From CAYSBA01 sp964429075 [NCBI: uncultured bacterium] (lineage in GTDB: Bacteria > CAYSBA01), in contig CAYSBA010000084.1 of NCBI GenBank assembly GCA_964429075.1, positions 1 through 6,424 on the forward strand: a DNA stretch of 6,424 bases, read 5' to 3'. Below, piece by piece: positions 1 through 6,324 of this stretch (position 1 is the stretch's first letter; each line of letters opens with the position of its first letter). Under the pieces are notes generated by a model that was not told the DNA's origin, made no database searches, and saw only the letters and a list, made by a program, of their open reading frames with translations. A program made the translations under genes and the position numbers.

Positions 1-1103
1 GAGATACCATAAGGGATTTTGCAAAGAATGAGATAGAACCTCTGGCAATGGAATTTGAAGAGGCAGGGAGATTCCCTAAGGAAATCATAGATAAGATGGC
101 AGAGCTTGGCCTGATGGGGATGTGTGTACCTGAGCAGTACGGTGGCAGTGGCATGGACTATCTTTCCTATGCTATTGCAATGGAAGAGATATCACGAAAA
201 AGCGCATCGTGTGGTGTTATTATGAGTGTAAACAACTCACTGGTTTGTGATCCCCTTCTGAAAAATGGCACGGAAACTCAGAAGACTGAAGTACTTTCAA
301 GGCTCGCATCCGGGAGGTCCTTGGGATGTTTTGGACTAACCGAGCCTGATGCAGGTTCTGATGCAGCCAATCAGAAGACAACTGCCAAAAGGGTGGATGG
401 TGGATGGTTAATAAATGGCACTAAGAATTTCATTACCAACGCACCTGTGGCAGATTTCTGTATCCTTTTTGCAAGGACATCCAAGGAAAAACACAAAGGG
501 ATTTCATGTTTTTTACTTCCAATGGATACAGAGGGTGTATCTACAGGTGAACCAGAAAATAAGATGGGGATAAAGGCATCCCCAACATCAACAATAATAC
601 TTGAAGATGTAAGATTGCCAGAAGATGCCCTGCTTGGTAAGGAGGGTGAGGGATTTAAGATTGCAATGCAGACCCTAGATGGTGGAAGGATAGGGATAGC
701 CGCACAGGCTCTTGGTATTGCACAGGCAGCCCTTGATAAGGCTATTGAGTATGCCAAACAGAGGACACAGTTTGGTGCACCTATCGCGAGACTGCAGGCC
801 ATTCAATTTAAACTTTCAGATATGGCTACAGAGGTGGAGGCTGCAAGAAACCTCGTCTACTATGCTGCCTGGCTAAGAGATCAAAAAAAGAGACATACCA
901 AAGAATCTGCAATGGCCAAACTCTATGCCTCAAAGGTTGCTGTGAAGGTGGCTGATGAATGCATACAGATTCATGGTGGATACGGTTATATTAAGGAATA
1001 TGGTGTGGAAAGACTCCTGAGAGATGCCAAGATTACAGAGATATATGAGGGTACAAGCGAGATACAGAGGATTATCATCTCATCCATGGCTTTTAAAGAG
1101 TAG
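1..1103 (+). CDS. Acyl-CoA dehydrogenase, short-chain (butyryl-CoA dehydrogenase-like), 5'-truncated by window edge
   Basis: This is a FAD-dependent flavoenzyme that makes the alpha,beta double bond in a short acyl-CoA and normally passes electrons to electron-transferring flavoprotein. The frame is open to the window edge. The codons before the Met at 48 read DTIRDFAKNEIEPLA, the usual first helix of the family, so that Met is internal and only about a dozen residues are missing. Counting from the Met at 48, the first family signature GLTEPDAGSD lies at residues 96-105, the flavin-contacting WLINGTKNFITN at 120-131, and the second signature around HGGYGY and LLRDAKI. The catalytic base is Glu334 in IYEGTSEIQ (codon at 1047), the position used by short- and medium-chain enzymes. 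The VNNSL segment at 61-65 also favours the short-chain subgroup. The exact acyl substrate cannot be read from sequence, and no etfAB genes are in view. It ends three bases before murJ and is probably cotranscribed with it. Confidence 0.95.
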   Translation, partial: DTIRDFAKNEIEPLAMEFEEAGRFPKEIIDKMAELGLMGMCVPEQYGGSGMDYLSYAIAMEEISRKSASCGVIMSVNNSLVCDPLLKNGTETQKTEVLSRLASGRSLGCFGLTEPDAGSDAANQKTTAKRVDGGWLINGTKNFITNAPVADFCILFARTSKEKHKGISCFLLPMDTEGVSTGEPENKMGIKASPTSTIILEDVRLPEDALLGKEGEGFKIAMQTLDGGRIGIAAQALGIAQAALDKAIEYAKQRTQFGAPIARLQAIQFKLSDMATEVEAARNLVYYAAWLRDQKKRHTKESAMAKLYASKVAVKVADECIQIHGGYGYIKEYGVERLLRDAKITEIYEGTSEIQRIIISSMAFKE

Positions 1104-1106
1104 GGG

Positions 1107-2648
1107 TTGAAAAAAGGTTCTCTTTTTAAGAGTAGTGCACTCTTAGGTGTAACAACACTTATAAGCAGAATTATGGGGTTTGCAAGGGATGTTGCCCTTG
1201 CTGCCTATTTCCCGAAAGGTATGACAGATGCATTTCTTGTTGCCTTTACCATTCCAAATACCCTCCGGAGACTCTTTGCTGAAGGTGCCCTTGTTATCTC
1301 CTTTGTACCTGTATTTACAGAGACGATAGAAAAGGAGGGATTGGGCAGGGCAAAGATACTGTTTTCGAGGGCCTTTACACTTTTATTTATAGTTCTTATT
1401 GTTGTTGTTTCTCTGGGTGTAATGTGGCCCCAGATTCCAACTGCAATCTTTGGATATGGATTTAAACCTGGTAGCGAAAAGTTCTTGCTAACAACAAGAC
1501 TCACTCAGATGATGTTTCCCTTTTTGTTTTTTGTCAGCATGGTTGCACTCGCTATGGGGGTACTAAATTCAAGGGGTCATTTTTTTGCACCAGCTGCATC
1601 AACTATTGTTCTCAATATCTTTATCATAATCGGTATCGTTATGTTTTCTCACTACTTTCAGATACCGGTTTATGGTGTGGCAGTGGGGGTGATTGCAGGC
1701 GGTTTTTTTATGCTCCTTTTGCAGATACCCTTTTTAAAAAAAGAGGGTTTTTTACCAAAGATACGACTTGATCTAAATGATCCGGCTTTAAAGAGAATAG
1801 GGATATTGTTGTTACCACAACTTCTCGGTGTTGCTATCTATCAGATCGATATAACATTGTCTCGCCTTTTTGCCTCCTTTTTACAGGAGGGTAGTGTTAC
1901 ATATCTATATTATGCTAATAGATTGACCCAGCTACCACTCGGTGTTTTTGCCATCTCAATTGCTACCGTTGCATTCCCAGGACTGAGTAAAGAATCGGCG
2001 AGGGATGATAGTTCCGGCAAGTTCAACCTGTTGAGATCTGCCCTTAAACTCAATTTCTGGATCATGTTACCATCCGCTGTTGGACTTTTTGTGCTTGCAG
2101 ATCCAATTATTGAAGTAATTTTTATGCACGGTCAGTTTACAGAGTCTATGGCAAAGTATACTGCAGGATGTCTCAGGATCTATTCAGCCGGACTTCTGTT
2201 TCTATCTACTACAAGATTACTTGCACAGGATTTTTATGCTGACAAAGATACAAAGACACCTGTCTGGTGCTCTTTATTTGCACTTTTTGTTTTTATTTGT
2301 GCCTCTTTGATAACAATGAAAACGCTATCCTTTTATGGTCTTGCCCTTTCTGCAGTGATGTCAAGTATATCTAACTTTCTATTATTGTTTGCAATAAAGA
2401 TAAAAAGAACAGGGAAAGAGATAATTACACTGGATATACTGTTTTATTTAAAGCTTTTTTTCAGTGCAACTGTTATGGGTGTTGTGGTATGGTTTATATA
2501 CGATACTCTATCTTACTTAAACAGCCTTGTCGTTTTAACAATAAGTATAGTGGCAGGTATTTTTGTTTATCTAACAGTCTCGCTATTTGCAAAGGTTGAA
2601 GAGACAAAGATGGTGCTTTTTGCAATAAAAAAACGATTTACAATATGA
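1107..2648 (+). CDS. murJ: Lipid II flippase MurJ (MviN family)
   Basis: This is an integral inner-membrane protein of the MOP exporter superfamily that flips the peptidoglycan precursor lipid II to the periplasmic face. At 513 residues it matches the usual length (about 510), and hydrophobic stretches run throughout, as expected for some 14 membrane helices. The N-terminus is diagnostic: SRIMGFARD at residues 20-28, TDAFLVAF at 40-47 and IPNTLRRLFAEGA at 49-61. Arg21, Arg27 and Arg55 occupy the positions of the functionally important cavity arginines of E. coli MurJ. The start is TTG: no ATG occurs in frame until Met23, which would remove part of the first helix. A weak GAG (1098-1100) lies six bases upstream, so translation is probably coupled to the preceding gene. 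The stop overlaps the next start as ATGA. Confidence 0.97.
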   Translation: MKKGSLFKSSALLGVTTLISRIMGFARDVALAAYFPKGMTDAFLVAFTIPNTLRRLFAEGALVISFVPVFTETIEKEGLGRAKILFSRAFTLLFIVLIVVVSLGVMWPQIPTAIFGYGFKPGSEKFLLTTRLTQMMFPFLFFVSMVALAMGVLNSRGHFFAPAASTIVLNIFIIIGIVMFSHYFQIPVYGVAVGVIAGGFFMLLLQIPFLKKEGFLPKIRLDLNDPALKRIGILLLPQLLGVAIYQIDITLSRLFASFLQEGSVTYLYYANRLTQLPLGVFAISIATVAFPGLSKESARDDSSGKFNLLRSALKLNFWIMLPSAVGLFVLADPIIEVIFMHGQFTESMAKYTAGCLRIYSAGLLFLSTTRLLAQDFYADKDTKTPVWCSLFALFVFICASLITMKTLSFYGLALSAVMSSISNFLLLFAIKIKRTGKEIITLDILFYLKLFFSATVMGVVVWFIYDTLSYLNSLVVLTISIVAGIFVYLTVSLFAKVEETKMVLFAIKKRFTI

Positions 2649-3118
2649 AGACAAAAAAAATAAAATTACACTATGGACCTGTCTGTACGAAAGTCATAGT
2701 AAAGGATAAAAGAGCGCTAAAGATCAACCTGCTTGAAAGATGTGATGGCAATTGTATACCCTGGAATAGTTACCTTTCTATTTTTGAAGAGAGTGAAAAT
2801 ATTTTGTCTTCAATGTTCAGCGAATCTAAATATATTGAGGTGTTAAAGATCTTAAGATCGATACCAAGAGGGAGAGTCACTACCTATGGGGCAATATCAA
2901 AAAAAGTCTTTGGTTCAAAAAGATACTCAAGGGTTGTTGGTGTGATACTATCTAAAAATCCATTTCCAATATTGTATCCCTGCCACAGGGTGGTAAGATC
3001 TGATGGATGCCCTGGTGGTTTTAGTTCTGGTAAGGATAAGAAGCTGGCCCTGCTTAAATTTGAAGGTGTTAAATTTAGCGATAATAATGTTAAAATGATA
3101 TCAATTGTTGAGGTATAG
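2645..3118 (+). CDS. ogt: Methylated-DNA--protein-cysteine S-methyltransferase (Ogt/MGMT type)
   Basis: This is a suicide DNA repair protein that moves the alkyl group from O6-alkylguanine (and O4-alkylthymine) to its own cysteine. The C-terminal DNA-binding domain is complete. It has GRVTTYGAIS at residues 76-85, with Tyr81 matching the phosphate-rotating tyrosine. The recognition helix is SRVVGVIL at 95-102, with Arg96 as the arginine finger. Asn105 is the hinge asparagine, and YPCHRVV at 111-117 carries acceptor Cys113. GGFSSG and FEG follow as usual. Cysteine is present, so this is not a catalytically dead alkyltransferase-like protein. The N-terminal 65 residues are a short, poorly conserved domain with Cys14, Cys33 and Cys37. 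There is no Ada-type regulatory domain, so the protein is a stand-alone Ogt form of normal length (157 residues). No Shine-Dalgarno precedes the ATG, which overlaps the murJ stop by four bases, so translational coupling is likely. Confidence 0.95.
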   Translation: MKTKKIKLHYGPVCTKVIVKDKRALKINLLERCDGNCIPWNSYLSIFEESENILSSMFSESKYIEVLKILRSIPRGRVTTYGAISKKVFGSKRYSRVVGVILSKNPFPILYPCHRVVRSDGCPGGFSSGKDKKLALLKFEGVKFSDNNVKMISIVEV

Positions 3119-3149
3119 TTGTAGTATTTTATGTCAATTCTGTTATATT
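3119..3149 (+). promoter_or_regulatory. Possible extended -10 promoter for the cytochrome gene
   Basis: The gap after ogt contains TGTTATATT at 3141-3149, a good match to an extended -10 element (TG, one base, then a TATAAT-like hexamer). A weak -35-like TTGTAG sits at 3119-3124, with a long 19-base spacer. It lies 55 bases before the cytochrome start and is the best candidate in the gap. The region is A+T-rich, so a chance match is quite possible, and read-through from ogt cannot be excluded. Confidence 0.3.
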
Positions 3150-3172
3150 TTTACACAGTACGTCATTATGTG

Positions 3173-3191
3173 TTATTTTGTGCCAAAATAA
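3173..3191. promoter_or_regulatory. Perfect 8-bp inverted repeat beside the cytochrome ribosome binding site
   Basis: The arms TTATTTTG (3173-3180) and CAAAATAA (3184-3191) are exact reverse complements around a three-base centre, TGC. In RNA this gives a compact but A/U-rich hairpin whose 3' arm covers the first two bases of the Shine-Dalgarno AAGGAGG. In DNA it is a 19-base dyad of operator size. It has no T-tract and precedes a start codon, so it is not a terminator. Whether it binds a regulator or tunes translation is unknown. Confidence 0.4.
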
Positions 3192-3196
3192 GGAGG
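3190..3196 (+). promoter_or_regulatory. Strong ribosome binding site for the nonahaem cytochrome
   Basis: AAGGAGG lies seven bases before the ATG at 3204. It is the only near-perfect Shine-Dalgarno at a gene start in this window and fixes the start of the cytochrome. The nearby ATG at 3197 is in another frame. Confidence 0.85.
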
Positions 3197-3203
3197 ATGG
3201 GAT

Positions 3204-4451
3204 ATGCTCAGACTGCAGAGGGTTTTTACAATCTTGATATTGATCGGATCTTTGGTCTTTACATCAAAATTGTATGCTCAGAAAGACAGCTGTATTGAAT
3301 GTCATAGGAACACCACACCCAAGGTGGTAGATGAATATCAAATAAGCATCCACAGTCAGGGGGATATAGGCTGTTCAGATTGTCACGGTGGCAATAAAAA
3401 GGCAGCTTCTAAAGAGGGTGCACACGACAGAAGTTTCAGGGGTGTACCTGATAGAAAGGAAATCCCTAAATTCTGCGGAGATTGTCATAGCAATGTGGAG
3501 AGAATGAAATTCTATAGGCTTGATACAAATATTATAAAAGAATACTACACCAGCATGCATGGAATAAAATTAAAAGAAGGTGACAGAAATGTTGCAGTAT
3601 GTACAGATTGTCATGGAACCCACAGCATCCTCTCAAAACACAACAAAAAATCTCCAAGTAACAGATATAATATAGTAAATACATGTGCAAAGTGTCATGA
3701 CAACAAAAATCTGATGAAGAAGTACAACATACCAGGGAATGAGGTAAAGGAGTATAAGGAGGGTATTCATGGCAGTATCCTAATTGGTAAAAAGAAGGGT
3801 GATCCCAACCTTGTCCCAACATGTGTGGATTGTCATGGACTTCATGGTGCAAAGCCACCTGAGGTTACAAGTATACCTGCTGTATGTGGTACCTGCCATA
3901 ACAGAGAATACAGCTATTTTAAACTCTCTGCCCATTATGAAGCAATGAGACTATCAGGTAGTCCGCAATGCGTCACCTGTCATGGCAATCACAACAACAG
4001 GATTCCAGAGGGTGGATTATTCAAAAAGAGTGATGGTGGTGCAGCATGCACAAAGTGTCATGAAGAGGGTCAACGAGCATATCAGATTGCCCGTAGTTTA
4101 GAAAAGGCACTCGACCGAGGTCTGAAGTCCTTTGCCAAAGTAAAGACCTTGTATGAAAAAGAGAAAAAAAATACAATTGTTGAAACACAATACAGGGTTA
4201 CCCAGCAGAGGATCTCCAAACTGAGAGCTGTTGTTCATTCTCTTGATGTAAAAATGGCAATGGCCCTGGCAAACAAGATTGAATCAGATACTAAGACAGC
4301 CATAAGATTTATAGAAAAGGAAAGGGAAAAAGAAGATAATACGATATTTATTGTGGGTCTTATTGTTGCCTTAATAGCTACATTTATTTTTAGCTTTTTT
4401 ATTGCCACTAGGATAACAAAGAGCAGGATGAAAAAGACAAAGACCGATTAA
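3204..4451 (+). CDS. Membrane-anchored nonahaem c-type cytochrome
   Basis: This is a periplasmic electron-transfer protein with nine CXXCH haem-attachment motifs, whose cysteines begin at residues 30, 57, 91, 133, 161, 207, 228, 256 and 282. It starts with a Sec signal peptide (basic start, hydrophobic core around 8-20, probable cleavage after Ala25 in LYA-Q). After the first haem site, a module of a His-containing EY..S.H segment, CXXCHG and a second CXXCH recurs about four times. The haem region contains exactly nine further histidines (50, 74, 119, 140, 146, 189, 214, 244, 263), enough for bis-His ligation. Residues about 288-378 are charged and helical with no haem site. Residues 379-402 form a membrane helix, and a basic tail stays in the cytoplasm. 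No CXXCK or CX15CH motif is present, so the known nitrite, tetrathionate and sulfite reductase haem signatures are absent. It resembles the broad cytochrome c3/c554 multihaem families. Partner and terminal acceptor are unknown. Confidence 0.93.
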   Translation: MLRLQRVFTILILIGSLVFTSKLYAQKDSCIECHRNTTPKVVDEYQISIHSQGDIGCSDCHGGNKKAASKEGAHDRSFRGVPDRKEIPKFCGDCHSNVERMKFYRLDTNIIKEYYTSMHGIKLKEGDRNVAVCTDCHGTHSILSKHNKKSPSNRYNIVNTCAKCHDNKNLMKKYNIPGNEVKEYKEGIHGSILIGKKKGDPNLVPTCVDCHGLHGAKPPEVTSIPAVCGTCHNREYSYFKLSAHYEAMRLSGSPQCVTCHGNHNNRIPEGGLFKKSDGGAACTKCHEEGQRAYQIARSLEKALDRGLKSFAKVKTLYEKEKKNTIVETQYRVTQQRISKLRAVVHSLDVKMAMALANKIESDTKTAIRFIEKEREKEDNTIFIVGLIVALIATFIFSFFIATRITKSRMKKTKTD

Positions 4452-5860
4452 CCCTTTATAACACATAGGGGTTTTATTTTTACAACTGGCACACCAAGTC
4501 CTGCGTTTTTTATTACTCCCACCACCTCGTCTAACTCTTTGTAGGCCTCAGGCATCTCTTCTATCAGAGATCTCCTGGATGCACCATAGACCATTATACC
4601 CTGTCTTTCGAGCTCTTTTGCCAGATCACGACCTCTTTTTGTTTTGAGTGCAGCCCTTCTACTCATCACTCTACCTGCCCCATGACATACACTTGCAAAG
4701 GCACTCTCAGATGCCCCTTTTGCTGGCACAAGTAGATATGTACCGCTCTGCATGTCACCAGGAACAATTACAGGCTGACCTGTATCTTTAAAAATAGATG
4801 GCAGTTCTTTACTCATGCCTGCTGGGAATGCCCTTGTTGCACCTTTTCTATGCACACATACCCTTATCTCATCACCGTCTATATTGTGTGTCTCAAATTT
4901 TGCTATATTATGTGCTACATCATATAGGGTTGAAAGACCACTAAATTGTTGACCAAAAATCTCATTAAATGTTTCTTTTATTAGGAAGCTTATGATCTGT
5001 CTATTATTATAGGCAAAATTTGCAGCAGCAACCATAGAGCTGTAGTAAGCCCTGCCTTCAGGCGAACTAATAGGTGCACATGCAAGTTGTTTGTCTGATA
5101 ATTTTATTCCATATTTTGAATAAACAGCTAACATATTTCTTGTATGATCAGAACAAATCTGATGACCAAAACCTCGTGAACCTGTATGAATAACCACTGT
5201 TGTCATCCCGGTCTTCAGATTAAATCTTCTTGCAATTTCTTGATCAAAGACCTCAGAAACAACACCTATTTCAATGAAATGATTACCAGATCCCAGTGTT
5301 CCGAGTTGATGTTTACCCCTCTCAATAGCCTTGTCTGATACAGCATCCAGTGAACCACCCTTCATCCAACCTCCATCTTCAATATGCTCTGTCTCACTTT
5401 TATCACAAAAACCCTTCTCAATAGAAAAGGCAATTCCCTCTTCAGCTATCTTTTTAAAGTCCTTTTTTGAAAGCCTGAATCCCTTTGATTCAGAACCAAC
5501 TCCAACAGGAACCCTTTTTAATATCCTTTTTAAAAGAACATCGATGCGTTTTTTTGTAGTCTCGGCTGGCAGGTCTGATACAAGCAGTCTTACCCCACAA
5601 TTTATGTCGTAGCCTACACCTCCGGGAGAGATAATTCCATCGGGTAGTGAAAAGGCAGCCACACCACCTATTGGAAATCCATAGCCCTGATGCCCATCAG
5701 GCATAAGATATACCTTTCCTACAACACCAGGTAGAGAGGCTACATTTTTAAGCTGTTTGATAGTACCATCTTTCAACATACGTTCAAACATGGAATCGGT
5801 GGCATATACCACCCCTTCTGTTCTCATGTTTGAATCTTTCTGAATTATTATTGGCTTCAT
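4448..5860 (-). CDS. rtcB: RNA-splicing ligase RtcB (3'-phosphate/5'-hydroxyl RNA ligase)
   Basis: This GTP- and Mn-dependent ligase joins RNA 2',3'-cyclic or 3'-phosphate ends to 5'-hydroxyl ends through a protein-histidine-GMP intermediate. It is full length (470 residues) and close to the longer archaeal type (Pyrococcus about 480, E. coli about 410). Motifs in order are MPDGHQGYGFPIGG at residues 53-66, GVGYDINCGVR at 81-91 with metal ligands Asp85 and Cys88, GSGNHF at 190-195 with His194, and VIHTGSRG at 223-230 with His225. His317 in AHNIAKFE follows, then HRKGATRAFPAG at 337-348 and the guanylylated His393 in CHGAGRVMSRR. Spacing between these residues closely matches that of Pyrococcus RtcB. 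The ATG at 5860 overlaps the archease stop and has no Shine-Dalgarno, so translation is probably coupled. No rtcA or sigma-54 activator rtcR is in view. Its physiological RNA target (tRNA, rRNA or mRNA damage) cannot be told from sequence. Confidence 0.98.
   Translation of the reverse strand: MKPIIIQKDSNMRTEGVVYATDSMFERMLKDGTIKQLKNVASLPGVVGKVYLMPDGHQGYGFPIGGVAAFSLPDGIISPGGVGYDINCGVRLLVSDLPAETTKKRIDVLLKRILKRVPVGVGSESKGFRLSKKDFKKIAEEGIAFSIEKGFCDKSETEHIEDGGWMKGGSLDAVSDKAIERGKHQLGTLGSGNHFIEIGVVSEVFDQEIARRFNLKTGMTTVVIHTGSRGFGHQICSDHTRNMLAVYSKYGIKLSDKQLACAPISSPEGRAYYSSMVAAANFAYNNRQIISFLIKETFNEIFGQQFSGLSTLYDVAHNIAKFETHNIDGDEIRVCVHRKGATRAFPAGMSKELPSIFKDTGQPVIVPGDMQSGTYLLVPAKGASESAFASVCHGAGRVMSRRAALKTKRGRDLAKELERQGIMVYGASRRSLIEEMPEAYKELDEVVGVIKNAGLGVPVVKIKPLCVIKG
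4450..4481 (+). terminator. Probable rho-independent terminator of the cytochrome transcript, inside the 3' end of rtcB
   Basis: AACCCTT (4450-4456) can pair with AGGGGTT (4467-4473), giving a seven-pair stem with one G-U pair and a ten-base loop. TTATTTTT (4474-4481) follows directly. The T-rich tail is on the plus strand only. Read in the rtcB direction, the same hairpin is followed by AATCGG, so it should act one way. The stem is modest and the loop long, so efficiency is uncertain. The hairpin starts within the cytochrome stop codon. Confidence 0.5.
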
Positions 5861-6288
5861 GTATCGAAGACTACATTGGCTTTATATCGGTCGTCTTCTT
5901 TGATTATGTAGAAATTATGATGTGTTATAGCCTTTATAGGGTTTATGTATTCACGTTGAGGAACTTTGGTAAATGTGGCAACTGCATGGAGTAGATTTCC
6001 TGTACTGGAAATATTTATCTCTACCTCTGTAGGAATGGCCTTTCTTGCATCAGCATAATAGATACACTCCTCAAGCCACCGATGGAACAACTCTTCTGAA
6101 TCTGGCGCAAAGAGATTAATAGCGACCTTTACCTTTCTTTTTAGAAGCCTTGCTTCAGAATGTTCAAGAATAGTATCACCAATCCATATAAAGGCACCTC
6201 TGAAGAGATCTTCAAGGGTCTCTGCCTCAAAATTGACCTCCAGATCAGCTGTACGATCAATAATACTTGATTTTATCTTTGTAGCCAT
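5857..6288 (-). CDS. Archease, RtcB activator protein
   Basis: This small cytosolic protein of the archease family speeds RtcB guanylylation and allows multiple turnovers. It has 143 residues, the normal length. The family pattern is clear: a TADLEV strand near the start, TLEDLFRGAF (residues 24-33), the acidic helix EELFHRWLEE (65-74) ending in YYAD, IKAITHHNFYI (118-128) with the conserved Lys119, and the C-terminal VVFDT with Asp142. The usual HTAD motif reads RTAD: Arg12 replaces the His conserved from archaea to human, while Asp15 is kept. The ATG at 6288 is the first possible start because an in-frame TGA lies three codons upstream. No Shine-Dalgarno is visible. It is the first gene of a two-gene unit and overlaps rtcB by ATGA, which supports both assignments. 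Confidence 0.93.
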   Translation of the reverse strand: MATKIKSSIIDRTADLEVNFEAETLEDLFRGAFIWIGDTILEHSEARLLKRKVKVAINLFAPDSEELFHRWLEECIYYADARKAIPTEVEINISSTGNLLHAVATFTKVPQREYINPIKAITHHNFYIIKEDDRYKANVVFDT

Positions 6289-6296
6289 ACCATATC

Positions 6297-6324
6297 AATA
6301 TAATCATTTTCTGGTTAAAAACAA
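6297..6324 (-). promoter_or_regulatory. Possible promoter for archease-rtcB, positioned for a leaderless start
   Basis: On the minus strand, TTGTTT (6324-6319) and TATATT (6302-6297) are separated by 16 bases, a reasonable sigma-70-like pair. The -10 ends only eight bases before the archease ATG, so transcription would begin at or next to the start codon. This fits the missing ribosome binding site. The region is A+T-rich, and a promoter further upstream, partly outside the window, is also possible. Confidence 0.3.

Noticed and set aside
371-802. A 143-codon open frame on the minus strand inside the acyl-CoA dehydrogenase gene.
   Set aside because: It is wholly opposite a well-conserved gene, with low-complexity composition and no start signal.
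1205-1504. A 99-codon minus-strand open frame within murJ.
   Set aside because: It is a shadow of the conserved murJ N-terminal region with no supporting signal.
3170-3186. TTGGCAC on the minus strand, which resembles the -24 half of a sigma-54 promoter.
   Set aside because: The required TTGC-like -12 element is missing at the right distance, and it would point away from the cytochrome into ogt.
3375-3858. Two antisense open frames of 61 and 108 codons, rich in Cys and His, opposite the cytochrome.
   Set aside because: They are the complement of the repeated CXXCH codons. They overlap each other and have no ribosome binding site or recognisable domain.
5331-5612. A 93-codon plus-strand open frame within rtcB.
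   Set aside because: It is a Ser/Phe-rich shadow of rtcB codons in the opposite strand, with no independent evidence.
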